Below are positions 19,446 to 27,571 of a DNA stretch of 64,000 nucleotides, one piece after another. The DNA comes from Castellaniella sp041677825 (GTDB lineage: Bacteria; Pseudomonadota; Gammaproteobacteria; Burkholderiales; Burkholderiaceae_B). The translations under genes and the position numbers were made by a program. Below the pieces are notes generated by a model. The model worked only from the letters and a program-made list of their open reading frames with translations, did no database searches and was not told the DNA's origin. Location: assembly GCF_041677825.1 (NCBI RefSeq), contig NZ_JBAYPG010000019.1:1-64000 (forward strand). The letters run 5' to 3'. Numbering within the stretch: the stretch's first letter is position 1; each line of letters begins with the position of its first letter.

Positions 19446-20273
19446 ATGGAATATACAGGCAGTATGCGGGTGGCGGCCATACAAATGGTGTCCGGCACCC
19501 GGGTGGATGAAAATCTCATGCGGGCTGCCGCGCTGATCCGGCAGGCCGCCGACACAGGCGCCAGGCTGGTGGTTTTGCCAGAATACTTCTGCCTGCTGGG
19601 GCGCCAGCCCACAGACAAGCGCTCCATCGCCGAAACCGCGGGCCAGGGGCCCATACAGGATTTTCTCGCCGGGCAGGCGCGCCAGCACAAGATCTGGCTG
19701 GTGGGCGGCAGCGTACCATTGGTCAGCCCCGATCCAGGCCGCGTATACAACACCTGCCTGGTATTCGATCCCGATGGCAGGGTGCATGCCCGCTACGACA
19801 AGCTGCACCTGTTCGGCTTTCAGGGGGCTCATGAATCGTACGATGAATCGCTCACCATTCGGCCCGGGCCAGTCTGCAACCCGGCATTCGACCTGCCGTT
19901 GGGCCGTACCGGGCTGGGTATTTGCTACGACCTGCGGTTCCCGGAGTTCTTTCGGGCGCAAGGCGACGTGCAACTCATCCTGTTGCCGGCGGCGTTCACG
20001 CATACGACGGGCGCGGCGCACTGGGACATCCTGCTGCGTGCCCGGGCCATCGAGAACCAGTGCTACGTGCTGGCCAGCGCTCAGGGCGGCCAGCACGAAA
20101 ACGGCCGCCAGACCTGGGGGCATACGATGCTGGTGGATCCCTGGGGCGCGATCGTCGACTGCCTGGCGACGGGCCCCGGGGTCGTGGCGGGGCAGGTCTC
20201 CGTCGAACGCATCCAGGCCGTGCGGCAATCATTGCCCGCCTTGCAGGATCAGGTCATCGGGCGCGCGACCTGA
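19446..20273 (+). CDS. Carbon-nitrogen hydrolase (nitrilase superfamily, Nit-type)
   Basis: A 275-aa nitrilase-superfamily hydrolase. The catalytic triad is visible: glutamate in VVLPEYFCL, lysine in YDKLHLFG and cysteine in GLGICYDLRFPEFFR. The pattern fits the Nit1/YafV-like branch, which repairs deaminated metabolites such as deaminated glutathione. The start could instead be MRVAAIQMVSG at 19464, the usual N-terminus. It precedes tldD, as in many Burkholderiales. Confidence 0.9.
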   Translation: MEYTGSMRVAAIQMVSGTRVDENLMRAAALIRQAADTGARLVVLPEYFCLLGRQPTDKRSIAETAGQGPIQDFLAGQARQHKIWLVGGSVPLVSPDPGRVYNTCLVFDPDGRVHARYDKLHLFGFQGAHESYDESLTIRPGPVCNPAFDLPLGRTGLGICYDLRFPEFFRAQGDVQLILLPAAFTHTTGAAHWDILLRARAIENQCYVLASAQGGQHENGRQTWGHTMLVDPWGAIVDCLATGPGVVAGQVSVERIQAVRQSLPALQDQVIGRAT

Positions 20274-20385
20274 TCCGGTGCGCGACGGCCTCTTTGCGGC
20301 CGTCCATCCACGGGCGTGAACCTGTATCATTCAACCAGGGCCGTCGCAGACGGCGGCCCCGAACTATTGCCACTGGACATGCTCG

Positions 20386-21840
20386 ATGAAACTGACTGAA
20401 CCCGGCCTCGAGGCCCTGCAGGCGGCCCGAAACCTGCTGCTGACCCCATGGGGGCTGGACGAATCCCATTTCTCACAGGCGCTGGCCGAAATCCACGCGC
20501 ACAAGGTCGATTATGCCGACCTTTATTTTCAGTACAGCTGCTCCGAAGGCTGGAGCCTAGAAGAAGGCATCGTCAAGACCGGCAGCTTTTCCATCGATCA
20601 AGGCGTCGGTGTGCGCGCGATACAGGGCGAGAAAACCGCTTTTGCATACGCCGATACCCTGTCGGCCGAGGCGCTGCTGTCCTCGGCGCGGGCGGTGCGC
20701 AATATCGCCCGCCGGGGGGCGGGGCGCTGTCGTATCGAGCCCCCCCTGGCCCCTGCGCATGCGCTGTACTCGGCCATCGATCCGGTCCAGTCCCTGTCGG
20801 CGCCCGAAAAGGTGGCGCTGCTCGAGCGGCTCGAGCGCATGGCCCGTGCGGCCGATCCGCAGATCATCCAGGTCATGGCCGGCCTGGCCGCCGAACACGA
20901 TGTGATCCTCGTGGTAGGCAGTGACGGCCGGCAGGTGGCCGACGTACGGCCGCTGGTACGGTTGTCGCTGACCATCATCATGGAACGCGCCGGGCGGCGT
21001 GAAATGGGCCACGCCGGCGGCGGCGGCCGCGTGGGCCTGGCCTGGTTCTCCGAAGAGGTCCTGCAGGGCTATGTACGCCAGGCGGTGCACGAGGCGCGCG
21101 TCAATCTCGAGGCCCGGCCGGCTCCCGCCGGCCAGATGCCGGTGGTGCTGGGCTCGGGCTGGCCGGGCATTCTGCTGCACGAAGCCGTGGGTCACGGGCT
21201 CGAGGGCGACTTCAACCGCAAGGGGTCCAGCCTGTTTTCCGGGCGCATCGGCGAGCGGGTGGCGTCGCGCGGCGTCACCGTGGTGGATGACGGCACCCTG
21301 CCGGATCGCAGGGGCTCGCTGAATGTCGATGATGAAGGCCATCCCAGCCAGTTCAACGTGCTGATCGAAGACGGCATCCTGAAAGGCTACATGCAGGACA
21401 CGCTGAACGCCCGGCTCATGGGGCAGGCCACCACAGGCAATGCACGGCGCGAATCCTACGCCCACCTGCCCATGCCCCGCATGACCAACACCTACATGCT
21501 GGCCGGGCGTGATGATCCGCAAGAGATCATTGCCTCGGTCGAGAAGGGCCTGTATGCCGTCAATTTCGGCGGTGGCCAGGTCGACATCACCAGCGGCAAG
21601 TTCGTGTTTTCAGCGTCCGAGGCCTACCTGATCGAAAACGGCCGCATCACCAGCCCGGTCAAAGGGGCCACGCTCATCGGCAGCGGCCCGCAGGCCATGG
21701 GCCAGATTGCCATGGTCGGCGATGACCTGGCGCTGGATTCGGGCGTGGGCACGTGTGGCAAAGAAGGCCAGAGCGTACCCGTGGGGGTCGGCATGCCCAC
21801 GCTGCGCATCGATGGCCTGACCGTCGGCGGCACCGCCTGA
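20386..21840 (+). CDS. tldD: Metalloprotease TldD
   Basis: A 484-aa TldD subunit of the TldD/TldE protease, involved in peptide maturation (microcin B17) and CcdA turnover. The zinc-binding motif LLHEAVGHGLEGDF (HExxxH type) is intact, with RTGSFSIDQGVGVRAIQGEKTAFAYAD-like features at the N-terminus (start KTGSFSIDQGVG) and the glycine-rich C-terminus GTCGKEGQSVPVGVG. tldE (pmbA) is not in the window. The AI-2E permease gene starts 1 nt after its stop. Confidence 0.96.
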   Translation: MKLTEPGLEALQAARNLLLTPWGLDESHFSQALAEIHAHKVDYADLYFQYSCSEGWSLEEGIVKTGSFSIDQGVGVRAIQGEKTAFAYADTLSAEALLSSARAVRNIARRGAGRCRIEPPLAPAHALYSAIDPVQSLSAPEKVALLERLERMARAADPQIIQVMAGLAAEHDVILVVGSDGRQVADVRPLVRLSLTIIMERAGRREMGHAGGGGRVGLAWFSEEVLQGYVRQAVHEARVNLEARPAPAGQMPVVLGSGWPGILLHEAVGHGLEGDFNRKGSSLFSGRIGERVASRGVTVVDDGTLPDRRGSLNVDDEGHPSQFNVLIEDGILKGYMQDTLNARLMGQATTGNARRESYAHLPMPRMTNTYMLAGRDDPQEIIASVEKGLYAVNFGGGQVDITSGKFVFSASEAYLIENGRITSPVKGATLIGSGPQAMGQIAMVGDDLALDSGVGTCGKEGQSVPVGVGMPTLRIDGLTVGGTA

Positions 21841-21841
21841 C

Positions 21842-22933
21842 ATGTCGCCTACTGTCAATTTCCGCAGTTTCCTGTTGCTGCTGATCGCGGTCTCCATCGC
21901 GTTTGCCAGCATCCTGTTGCCGTTCTATGCGGCCATTTTCTGGGGCGGGGTGCTGGCGGTGCTTTTCACCCCCCTGCAACGCTACATGCTGCGGGTCACT
22001 GGCGAGCGCGCCAGCCTGGCGGCACTGCTTTCACTGGTGTGCATCATCTGCATCGTCATCGTGCCCATGCTGTTCATTGCAGGGTCACTGGCCAATGAGG
22101 TCGCCAGCCTGTACAACCGCATCAACTCGGGCCAGCTCAATCTGGGCCGGCACTACGCGCAGATCATTTCAGCCCTGCCGGTATCGGTGCACGGCTGGCT
22201 GGATTCCTATGGCTTCGGCAACCTGCTCGATATCCGTGAAAAGCTGTCGGCAGGCGCACTCGAGGTCAGCCAGTGGCTGGCCCGCCAGGCCGTCAACATT
22301 GGCCAGAATACCTTCCAGTTCGTGATCGGGCTGGGGGTCATGCTGTACCTGCTGTACTTTCTGCTGCGCGATGGCGCCGATCTGGCCGCCCGCATCAAGC
22401 ACGTGATTCCCCTGGAAGACACTTATCGCCATGAACTCCTGCTCAAATTTGCCACGGTGGTGCGCGCGACCGTCAAGGGCAACATCGTCATCGCCGCGGC
22501 GCAGGGCCTGCTGGGCGGGCTGATGTTCGCCTTCCTGGGCATCCAGGGGCCCCTGTTCTGGGGGGTGGTCATGGGCGTGCTGTCGCTGCTGCCAGCCGTA
22601 GGGGCGTCGCTTATCTGGGCCCCCGTCGCCATTTATTTCCTGGTGGTGGGCGATCTGTGGCAGGGCGTGGTCCTGATCCTCTTCGGCCTGCTGGTGATCG
22701 GCTTGCTCGACAATCTCCTGCGGCCCATTCTGGTGGGCAAGGACACCAAACTGCCCGATTATGTCGTGCTCATCTCGACCCTGGGCGGGCTGTCGGCCTT
22801 CGGCCTGAACGGCTTCGTCATCGGGCCGCTGTTTGCCGCGCTGTTCATGACATGCTGGGACATGTTTCCGGATGTGGTTGCCGTCTACCACGAAGGCCGG
22901 AAAAATTCGCAACAGGCCCCGCCGCCCGCTTGA
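21842..22933 (+). CDS. AI-2E/PerM family transporter
   Basis: A 363-aa inner-membrane protein with about eight hydrophobic segments (LLLLIAVSIAFASILLPFY at the N-terminus, FFLVVGDLWQGVVLILFG-like and GLSAFGLNGFVIGPLFAALF at the C-terminus). This is the AI-2E transporter/UPF0118 fold; members export AI-2 or act as Na+/H+ antiporters. Substrate cannot be told from sequence. It is co-directional with and adjacent to tldD. Confidence 0.88.
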   Translation: MSPTVNFRSFLLLLIAVSIAFASILLPFYAAIFWGGVLAVLFTPLQRYMLRVTGERASLAALLSLVCIICIVIVPMLFIAGSLANEVASLYNRINSGQLNLGRHYAQIISALPVSVHGWLDSYGFGNLLDIREKLSAGALEVSQWLARQAVNIGQNTFQFVIGLGVMLYLLYFLLRDGADLAARIKHVIPLEDTYRHELLLKFATVVRATVKGNIVIAAAQGLLGGLMFAFLGIQGPLFWGVVMGVLSLLPAVGASLIWAPVAIYFLVVGDLWQGVVLILFGLLVIGLLDNLLRPILVGKDTKLPDYVVLISTLGGLSAFGLNGFVIGPLFAALFMTCWDMFPDVVAVYHEGRKNSQQAPPPA

Positions 22934-23043
22934 GCACGGGCAGGGACGCGAGTCGAATTTCATGTACAATCCTTGGCTTTGGCGCTCCTGCCTGGACAGG
23001 CTTGGTCAGCGTCAGGCAGGCACGGGCCCGTGGCCCGGCGCAG

Positions 23044-23119
23044 GCCGGCTTAGCTCAGTTGGTAGAGCAGCTCATTCGTAATGAGAAGGTCGGGGGTTCG
23101 ACTCCTCTAGCCGGCACCA
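23044..23119 (+). tRNA. tRNA-Thr (anticodon CGT)
   Basis: A 76-nt cloverleaf with acceptor GCCGGCT/AGCCGGC, D-loop AGCTCAGTTGGTAGAGC, anticodon stem-loop TCATT-CGT-AATGA (anticodon at 23077-23079), T-loop GGTTCGACTCC and encoded CCA. A TACAAT box at 22965-22970 may be the -10 of its promoter. A degraded genetic island begins directly after it. Confidence 0.96.
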
Positions 23120-23126
23120 GTTCCAG

Positions 23127-23151
23127 AAAGCCAGCCTCGCGCTGGCTTTTT
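23127..23151 (+). terminator. Intrinsic terminator after tRNA-Thr
   Basis: AAGCCAGC, loop CTCGC, GCTGGCTTTTT: an 8-bp stem followed by T residues, 8 nt after the tRNA. Confidence 0.85.
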
Positions 23152-23232
23152 CATTCATGCGGGTTTGCGGGTCGAGGTTGTGCGTAAACGCCGCCAGCAA
23201 GTGCGCCATGAGGGCAATGGCCTTCATGCTGT

Positions 23233-23376
23233 TCATCTCCGTCGCTTCGTTACCGTCGGGCAGAACGGGCTGGCAAGCTCTGCTGTCTCCACGCCACACC
23301 ACAGGACAATGGCGTCATCGATCCGGATATGGTCGGCCAAGTCCTAGTAGCGCAGGCTGCTGTTCGGGTTGAGCAT
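23233..23376 (-). pseudogene. Possible remnant of a small island gene
   Basis: On the minus strand MLNPNSSLRY is followed by an in-frame TAG (23344-23346) and then a readable stretch DLADHIRIDDAIVLWCGVE up to a stop at 23233. The composition looks protein-like and reminded me of small hypothetical proteins of integrative elements, but the family is not identified. The rest of 23120-23456 contains no convincing gene. Confidence 0.3.
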
Positions 23377-23456
23377 GGGGGTCTCTTTTGGTTGAGGTGA
23401 AATACGGTAACACGATAGGTCTTGCCAAATTTTGCCAAAGAATCCACACTGACGTA

Positions 23457-23699
23457 ATGAGCACGATGAATATCTCCCTTCCTGAGAGCCTGAAGTCCTT
23501 CGTGGACGAACAGGTCAGCCAGCGCGGCTACGGCACCAGCAGCGAGTACGTGCGTGAGTTGATCCGTAAGGACCAAGACCGCCTGCAGTTGCGCAATCTG
23601 CTACTGGCTGGAGCAGCCTCGGCCCCGGCAGCGCCCGTCGATGCCAGCTATTTCGATGGGCTGCGGGATCGGGTACGCAAGACAGCGCCCCCAGCGTGA
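23457..23699 (+). CDS. parD: ParD-type antitoxin
   Basis: An 80-aa type II antitoxin. MNISLPESLKSFVDEQVSQR is the ribbon-helix-helix DNA-binding part and GYGTSSEYVRELIRKDQDR the conserved ParD helix; the C-terminal tail (SYFDGLRDRVR) is the toxin-binding region. The start at MSTMNISL is chosen; MNISL three codons later is possible. The stop overlaps the toxin's GTG start, indicating coupled translation. Confidence 0.92.
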   Translation: MSTMNISLPESLKSFVDEQVSQRGYGTSSEYVRELIRKDQDRLQLRNLLLAGAASAPAAPVDASYFDGLRDRVRKTAPPA

Positions 23700-24025
23700 A
23701 GCACAAGCCCATCATCCCGCGTGAGCACGCCAACCGGGATGTCGACGAGGCCGTCGCCTATTACCTGAGCGAAGCGGGCGAAGCCGTGGCACTCGGCTTC
23801 ATCAATGCCCTGGAGAAGGCCTACGGCCATATTTCTCGTTATCCGGCCACGGGCTCTGCGCGTTATGCTCATGAACTCAATCTGCCCGAGCTGCGCGTTT
23901 GGTCACTGACGCGCTACCCATACCTTGTGTTCTACGTCGAGCGTCCGGATCACATCGACGTCTGGCGCGTGCTGCACGGCCAGCGGGATATTCCGGCGTG
24001 GATGCAGACGTCCGACAGCGTGTGA
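23696..24025 (+). CDS. parE: ParE/RelE-type toxin
   Basis: A 109-aa toxin of the RelE/ParE superfamily: helical hairpin (ANRDVDEAVAYYLSEAGEA), ISRYPATGSARYAHEL, and the beta-sheet core LRVWSLTRYPYLVFYVERPDHIDVWRVLHG (seen as VWSLTRYPYLVFYVE and IDVWRVLHGQRDIPAWM). Such toxins poison DNA gyrase. It starts with GTG overlapping the parD stop and appears intact. It sits between tRNA-Thr and an IS remnant, so is probably island-borne. Confidence 0.9.
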   Translation: MKHKPIIPREHANRDVDEAVAYYLSEAGEAVALGFINALEKAYGHISRYPATGSARYAHELNLPELRVWSLTRYPYLVFYVERPDHIDVWRVLHGQRDIPAWMQTSDSV

Positions 24026-24217
24026 GGGTTGGACCGGCTGCCGCACCACTCGCACATCGTGCAGATCGCCGGCGAGAGTTACCGACTGAAGGACAAACGA
24101 AAGGTCGGGCAGGTGAAGATCAGAATCAGCCGCACTGTAGATGGCTCTGCTCCCGCACGCGCCAGGCGGGAACACCTGGGCCTGACCCAGGCTGAGGTGG
24201 CAAAGCGCCTGAAGTGA
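24026..24217 (+). pseudogene. IS21-family istB 3' remnant fused to a helix-turn-helix fragment
   Basis: The frame after the ParE stop reads LDRLPHHSHIVQIAGESYR followed by LKDKRKVGQ, the C-terminal end of an IstB-type ATPase of IS21 elements. It then runs into RARREHLGLTQAEVAKRLK, which looks like the tail of an Xre-type DNA-binding protein, before a TGA. No start codon with a ribosome site is visible. This is a scar of past insertion and deletion. Confidence 0.6.
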
Positions 24218-24268
24218 CCCCTAAACCTGTTACGATAAAAACGTACAGATGCAAGAAAAGGAACCATC

Positions 24269-25096
24269 ATGGCACAAGAAAAATCCCCGGCCGGCCAGGC
24301 CAGCCCCGTACTCAGCCTCGAAGGCAAGCTCGCCCTGGTGACGGGCGCCGCCAGCGGCCTGGGCAAGCGCATCGCAGAACTCTTCGCACAGGCGGGCGCC
24401 GATATCGTGATTGCCGACCTCAATCAGGCCGCCGCCCAAGCCACGGCCGATGCCATTGCCCAGGCGTCAGGCGTGAAAACCATGGCCGTTGCCATGGACG
24501 TCACTGATGAAGGCGCAGTCGATGGCGGGTTTGCGCAGGTAGAAAAAGAGCTGGGCCCGGTCGACATCATGGTCAGCAACGCCGGCATACAGATCGTGGC
24601 ACCGATACAAGACTTCAAGTTTTCAGACTGGAAGAAGCTCCTTGCGGTGCACCTGGACGGCGGTTTCCTGACATCGCGCGCGGCGGTGCGCCAGATGATC
24701 GCCTCGGGAAAGGGCGGCAGCGTCCTTTTCATGGGCTCGGTGCATTCCAAAGAAGCCTCGCGCCTGAAAAGCCCCTACGTGGCGGCCAAGCACGGGCTCG
24801 AAGGCCTGGCCAAGGTGATCGCCAAAGAAGGGGCCGCACACGGCATACGGGCCAACGTGATCTGCCCGGGCTTCGTGCGCACGCCGCTGGTCGAGAAGCA
24901 GATCCCCGAGCAGGCCAGGGAACTGGGCATCACCGAAGAAGAGGTCATCAAGAACGTCATGCTCAAGGACACGGTTGATGGCGAATTCACCACGGTCGAT
25001 GACGTTGCCCAGGTCGCACTCACGTTTGCCGCGTTCCCCAGCAATGCGCTCAACGGCCAGTCTCTGGTCGTCAGTCACGGCTGGTTCATGCAATAA
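24269..25096 (+). CDS. hbdH: 3-Hydroxybutyrate dehydrogenase-like short-chain dehydrogenase
   Basis: A 275-aa SDR. The cofactor loop TGAASGLGKR, NAGIQIV, the catalytic serine in MGSVHSKEAS, YVAAKHG (Tyr-xxx-Lys) and PGFVRTPLVEKQIP fit bacterial D-3-hydroxybutyrate dehydrogenases, which link polyhydroxybutyrate breakdown to acetoacetate with NAD. A good Shine-Dalgarno AAGGAA precedes the start. Its last codons and stop are the first unit of a 32-bp tandem repeat that continues beyond the gene. Confidence 0.87.
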   Translation: MAQEKSPAGQASPVLSLEGKLALVTGAASGLGKRIAELFAQAGADIVIADLNQAAAQATADAIAQASGVKTMAVAMDVTDEGAVDGGFAQVEKELGPVDIMVSNAGIQIVAPIQDFKFSDWKKLLAVHLDGGFLTSRAAVRQMIASGKGGSVLFMGSVHSKEASRLKSPYVAAKHGLEGLAKVIAKEGAAHGIRANVICPGFVRTPLVEKQIPEQARELGITEEEVIKNVMLKDTVDGEFTTVDDVAQVALTFAAFPSNALNGQSLVVSHGWFMQ

Positions 25097-25210
25097 AGGT
25101 CGCCAGTCACAAGGTCGTCAGCCACGGCTGGCTCGTGCAGCAAAGGTCTTCGCTACGGCTGGTTCATGCAGTAAAAGGCCGTTACGTGCCGCTGGCTCAT
25201 GCAATACAAG
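25067..25210 (+). repeat. 32-bp tandem repeat spanning the hbdH stop codon
   Basis: Unit A (25067-25098) encodes the C-terminus VSHGWFMQ and TAA stop. A partial copy lies at 25099-25113, then full diverged copies at 25114-25145 (27 of 32 identical to A), 25146-25177 and 25178-25210. The shared core is ACGGCTGG(T/C)TC(A/G)TGCA. The copies fill nearly all of the space before the aldo/keto reductase. Confidence 0.9.
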
Positions 25211-25232
25211 ATCGCCCATTGAAGGAATCCTC

Positions 25233-26183
25233 ATGCAGTATCGTGCCCTGGGCCGCTCCGGCCTGACCATCGCGCCCATGGTCCTGGGGGGCAATGCCCT
25301 CGGGTGGACCGCAGACGAAGCCACATCCTTCAGCCTGCTCGATGCCTTCGTCGATGCCGGCCTGAACGCGGTGGATACCGCCAACAGCTATTCCGCCTGG
25401 GTAGACGGCAACCAGGGCGGAGAATCCGAGACCATCATCGGGCACTGGCTGCAGCAGCAGCCGTCCCGGCGCGAGCGCATCGTGCTGATCACCAAAGTGG
25501 GCTCGAAATTCCCCGGCGAACCCGGCGGGCTGTCGGCGCGTTCCATCACCCAGGCGGTGGAAAACTCCTTGCGCCGGCTGCGCACCGACTACATCGACCT
25601 GTACCTGTCGCACTGGCACGATCCGGACACGCCCTACGCGGACACCCTGGCCACCTACCAGCGCCTGATCGACGCCGGCAAGGTGCGCGCCATCGGCGCC
25701 TCGAACCTCGATGCCGCACAACTGGCCGAAGCCCTGCAGGTGGCGAGCGATCGAGGCTTGCCCCGCTACGAAGTGCTGCAGCCCGAATACAACCTGTATG
25801 ATCGCGAAAAATTCGAGGGGCCCCTGGCCGAACTGACCCGACGCGAAGGGCTGGGCGTGATCACGTACTACAGCCTGGCGTCCGGGTTCCTGTCGGGCAA
25901 GTACCGCGTACAGGCAGATCTCGCCCGCGGGCCGCGGGGCGTCAAGGCGGCAAACTACCTGAACGAGCGGGGGCTGCGCATCCTGGCCGCCCTCGACCAG
26001 GTGGCGGGCGATACGGGTGCTTCGCAGGCCGAGATCGCGCTGGCCTGGCTGATCGGCCAGGACGCGGTCACGGCGCCCATTGCCAGCGCCACGAGCCTTG
26101 CCCAGCTGCACAGCCTGGTGCGGGCCACCCAGATCGAACTGACGGCGGCGCAGCGTGCCGTGCTCGATCAGGCCAGCCAGTGA
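25233..26183 (+). CDS. Aldo/keto reductase
   Basis: A 316-aa NADPH-dependent oxidoreductase of the aldo/keto reductase superfamily (YajO/Tas-like branch). MQYRALGRSGLTIAPMVLGG is the N-terminus; DTANSYS holds the catalytic Asp and Tyr, ITKVGSK the lysine, and YLSHWHDPDTP the histidine region. GAPIASAT-type motif at the end (TAPIASATSLAQL) binds the cofactor phosphate. GAAGGAA lies 6 nt before the ATG. The 208 nt downstream (26184-26391) show no gene. Confidence 0.92.
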   Translation: MQYRALGRSGLTIAPMVLGGNALGWTADEATSFSLLDAFVDAGLNAVDTANSYSAWVDGNQGGESETIIGHWLQQQPSRRERIVLITKVGSKFPGEPGGLSARSITQAVENSLRRLRTDYIDLYLSHWHDPDTPYADTLATYQRLIDAGKVRAIGASNLDAAQLAEALQVASDRGLPRYEVLQPEYNLYDREKFEGPLAELTRREGLGVITYYSLASGFLSGKYRVQADLARGPRGVKAANYLNERGLRILAALDQVAGDTGASQAEIALAWLIGQDAVTAPIASATSLAQLHSLVRATQIELTAAQRAVLDQASQ

Positions 26184-26391
26184 CGCCAGAACGATGCCTG
26201 TGAGGCGGCGCGCATGAGGTCGCCCTGGTGGCCCTTGCCGCCCTTGCAGAAGCCGCACGCAAGACTCTGACACACACGCTCACCATTTGCAGGAAATTTT
26301 TTTCCCGAACGATTGCCCATCCCTTGTAGGAGCTGACCGATGCCGGACCCCAGGCCCGACATTTCTCGAGACCAACAAGGAATAGGGCCAA

Positions 26392-27558
26392 ATGATGTTC
26401 AAGATACCTGCTGCGTGGATCGTCGTTGCAAGCGCTGTTTTCTTCCAGGCCAATGCCCTGGCCGCCACCGAGGCACCGCCCGGGATCTACCTGTCGACCG
26501 ACTATCCGGCGCTGACCCTGCAGTCGGGCCAGAGCTCTTCAATTGCCCTGACCCTGCGCAACCAGGGGGTGCCGCCCGAGACCCTCGACCTGGAAGTGCA
26601 GGGCGTGCCGAAAGCGTGGAAAGCCAGCTTGCTGGGGGGCGGGCGGCCCGTTGAGTCGGCCATGCCGGCCAGCAACCAGGCACTCAGCCTCAAGCTGCAA
26701 CTGGAGATCCCCCAGCAGAATCCGCAGTCGGCCTATACCCTGCACGTGCGCGCCGACAACCCGCGCTACCAGCTGGATCTGCCCATAGCGATCCGGTTGG
26801 CCGATCGCCTGCCGCCCCAGCTCTCGGTGCAGGCCGACCTGCCGCAGCTCACCGGATCGGCCCACAGTGCCTTCGACTATCAGCTGAAGATCAAGAACGA
26901 CAGCGACGAGGACGTACTGGCCAGCCTCGGCGCCCAGGTACCGCAGTATTTCGATGCCTCATTTACGGAAGGCTATGGTACCCAGCAGGTGAGCGCCGTG
27001 CCCATCAAGGCGGGCGAGTCCAAGAGCGTCAAGCTGCACGTGCACCCTGCATCGGGCGCGGCGTCGGGGCGCTACGATGTGGCCGTACAGGTCGCGGCAG
27101 CGGGCGTCCAGGCCAGCCTGCCCCTGAAGCTCGATATCACCGGGCAGCCGCAACTGGCCCTGGCCGGGCGCGATGGCCTGCTGAGCACCGAGGCGCAGAT
27201 CGACCAGGCCCGCACGATGAGCCTCACCCTGCGCAACAGTGGCAGTGCGGTGGCCCGGGATGTCGAACTCGCGGCCACGGCGCCCAACGGCTGGGTCACG
27301 CGCTTTGCACCGGACAAGGTGGCGGCCCTGGAGCCCGGCAAGAGCGCTGAAGTGCAACTGAGCCTGACGCCCGCGGCCCAGTCGCTGGCGGGGGACTACA
27401 TGGTCAAGCTGCAGGCCCGGGCGGGCGGCCAGTCGGCCAGCAGTGACCTGCGCGTTTCGGTGACCACCTCGTCGCTGTGGGGCGTGAGCGGTGCCGTCCT
27501 GATTGCCATTGCGCTGCTCGTGCTGGTGGGCGCCGTGGCGCGCTATGGGCGTCGTTGA
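26392..27558 (+). CDS. Secreted, membrane-anchored NEW3-domain protein
   Basis: A 388-aa protein with a signal peptide (WIVVASAVFFQANALAA), an exported part made of three or so beta-sandwich repeats of the NEW3/alpha-galactosidase-associated type (LTLRNQGVPPETLDLEV near 50, YQLKIKNDSDEDVLASL near 165, MSLTLRNSGSAVARDVEL near 280), and a C-terminal membrane helix (GAVLIAIALLVLVGAVA) ending in RYGRR. It is followed after 13 nt by an ABC ATPase and its permease, so it probably acts at the outer face of that transporter. The molecular role is unknown. Confidence 0.8.
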   Translation: MMFKIPAAWIVVASAVFFQANALAATEAPPGIYLSTDYPALTLQSGQSSSIALTLRNQGVPPETLDLEVQGVPKAWKASLLGGGRPVESAMPASNQALSLKLQLEIPQQNPQSAYTLHVRADNPRYQLDLPIAIRLADRLPPQLSVQADLPQLTGSAHSAFDYQLKIKNDSDEDVLASLGAQVPQYFDASFTEGYGTQQVSAVPIKAGESKSVKLHVHPASGAASGRYDVAVQVAAAGVQASLPLKLDITGQPQLALAGRDGLLSTEAQIDQARTMSLTLRNSGSAVARDVELAATAPNGWVTRFAPDKVAALEPGKSAEVQLSLTPAAQSLAGDYMVKLQARAGGQSASSDLRVSVTTSSLWGVSGAVLIAIALLVLVGAVARYGRR

Positions 27559-27571
27559 ACGGCGGGCCACC

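Noticed and set aside
23072..23302. Minus-strand frame ending in a CRLEESNPRPSHYE-like peptide
   Set aside because: That peptide is the translation of the antisense strand of the tRNA gene, a well-known annotation artefact.
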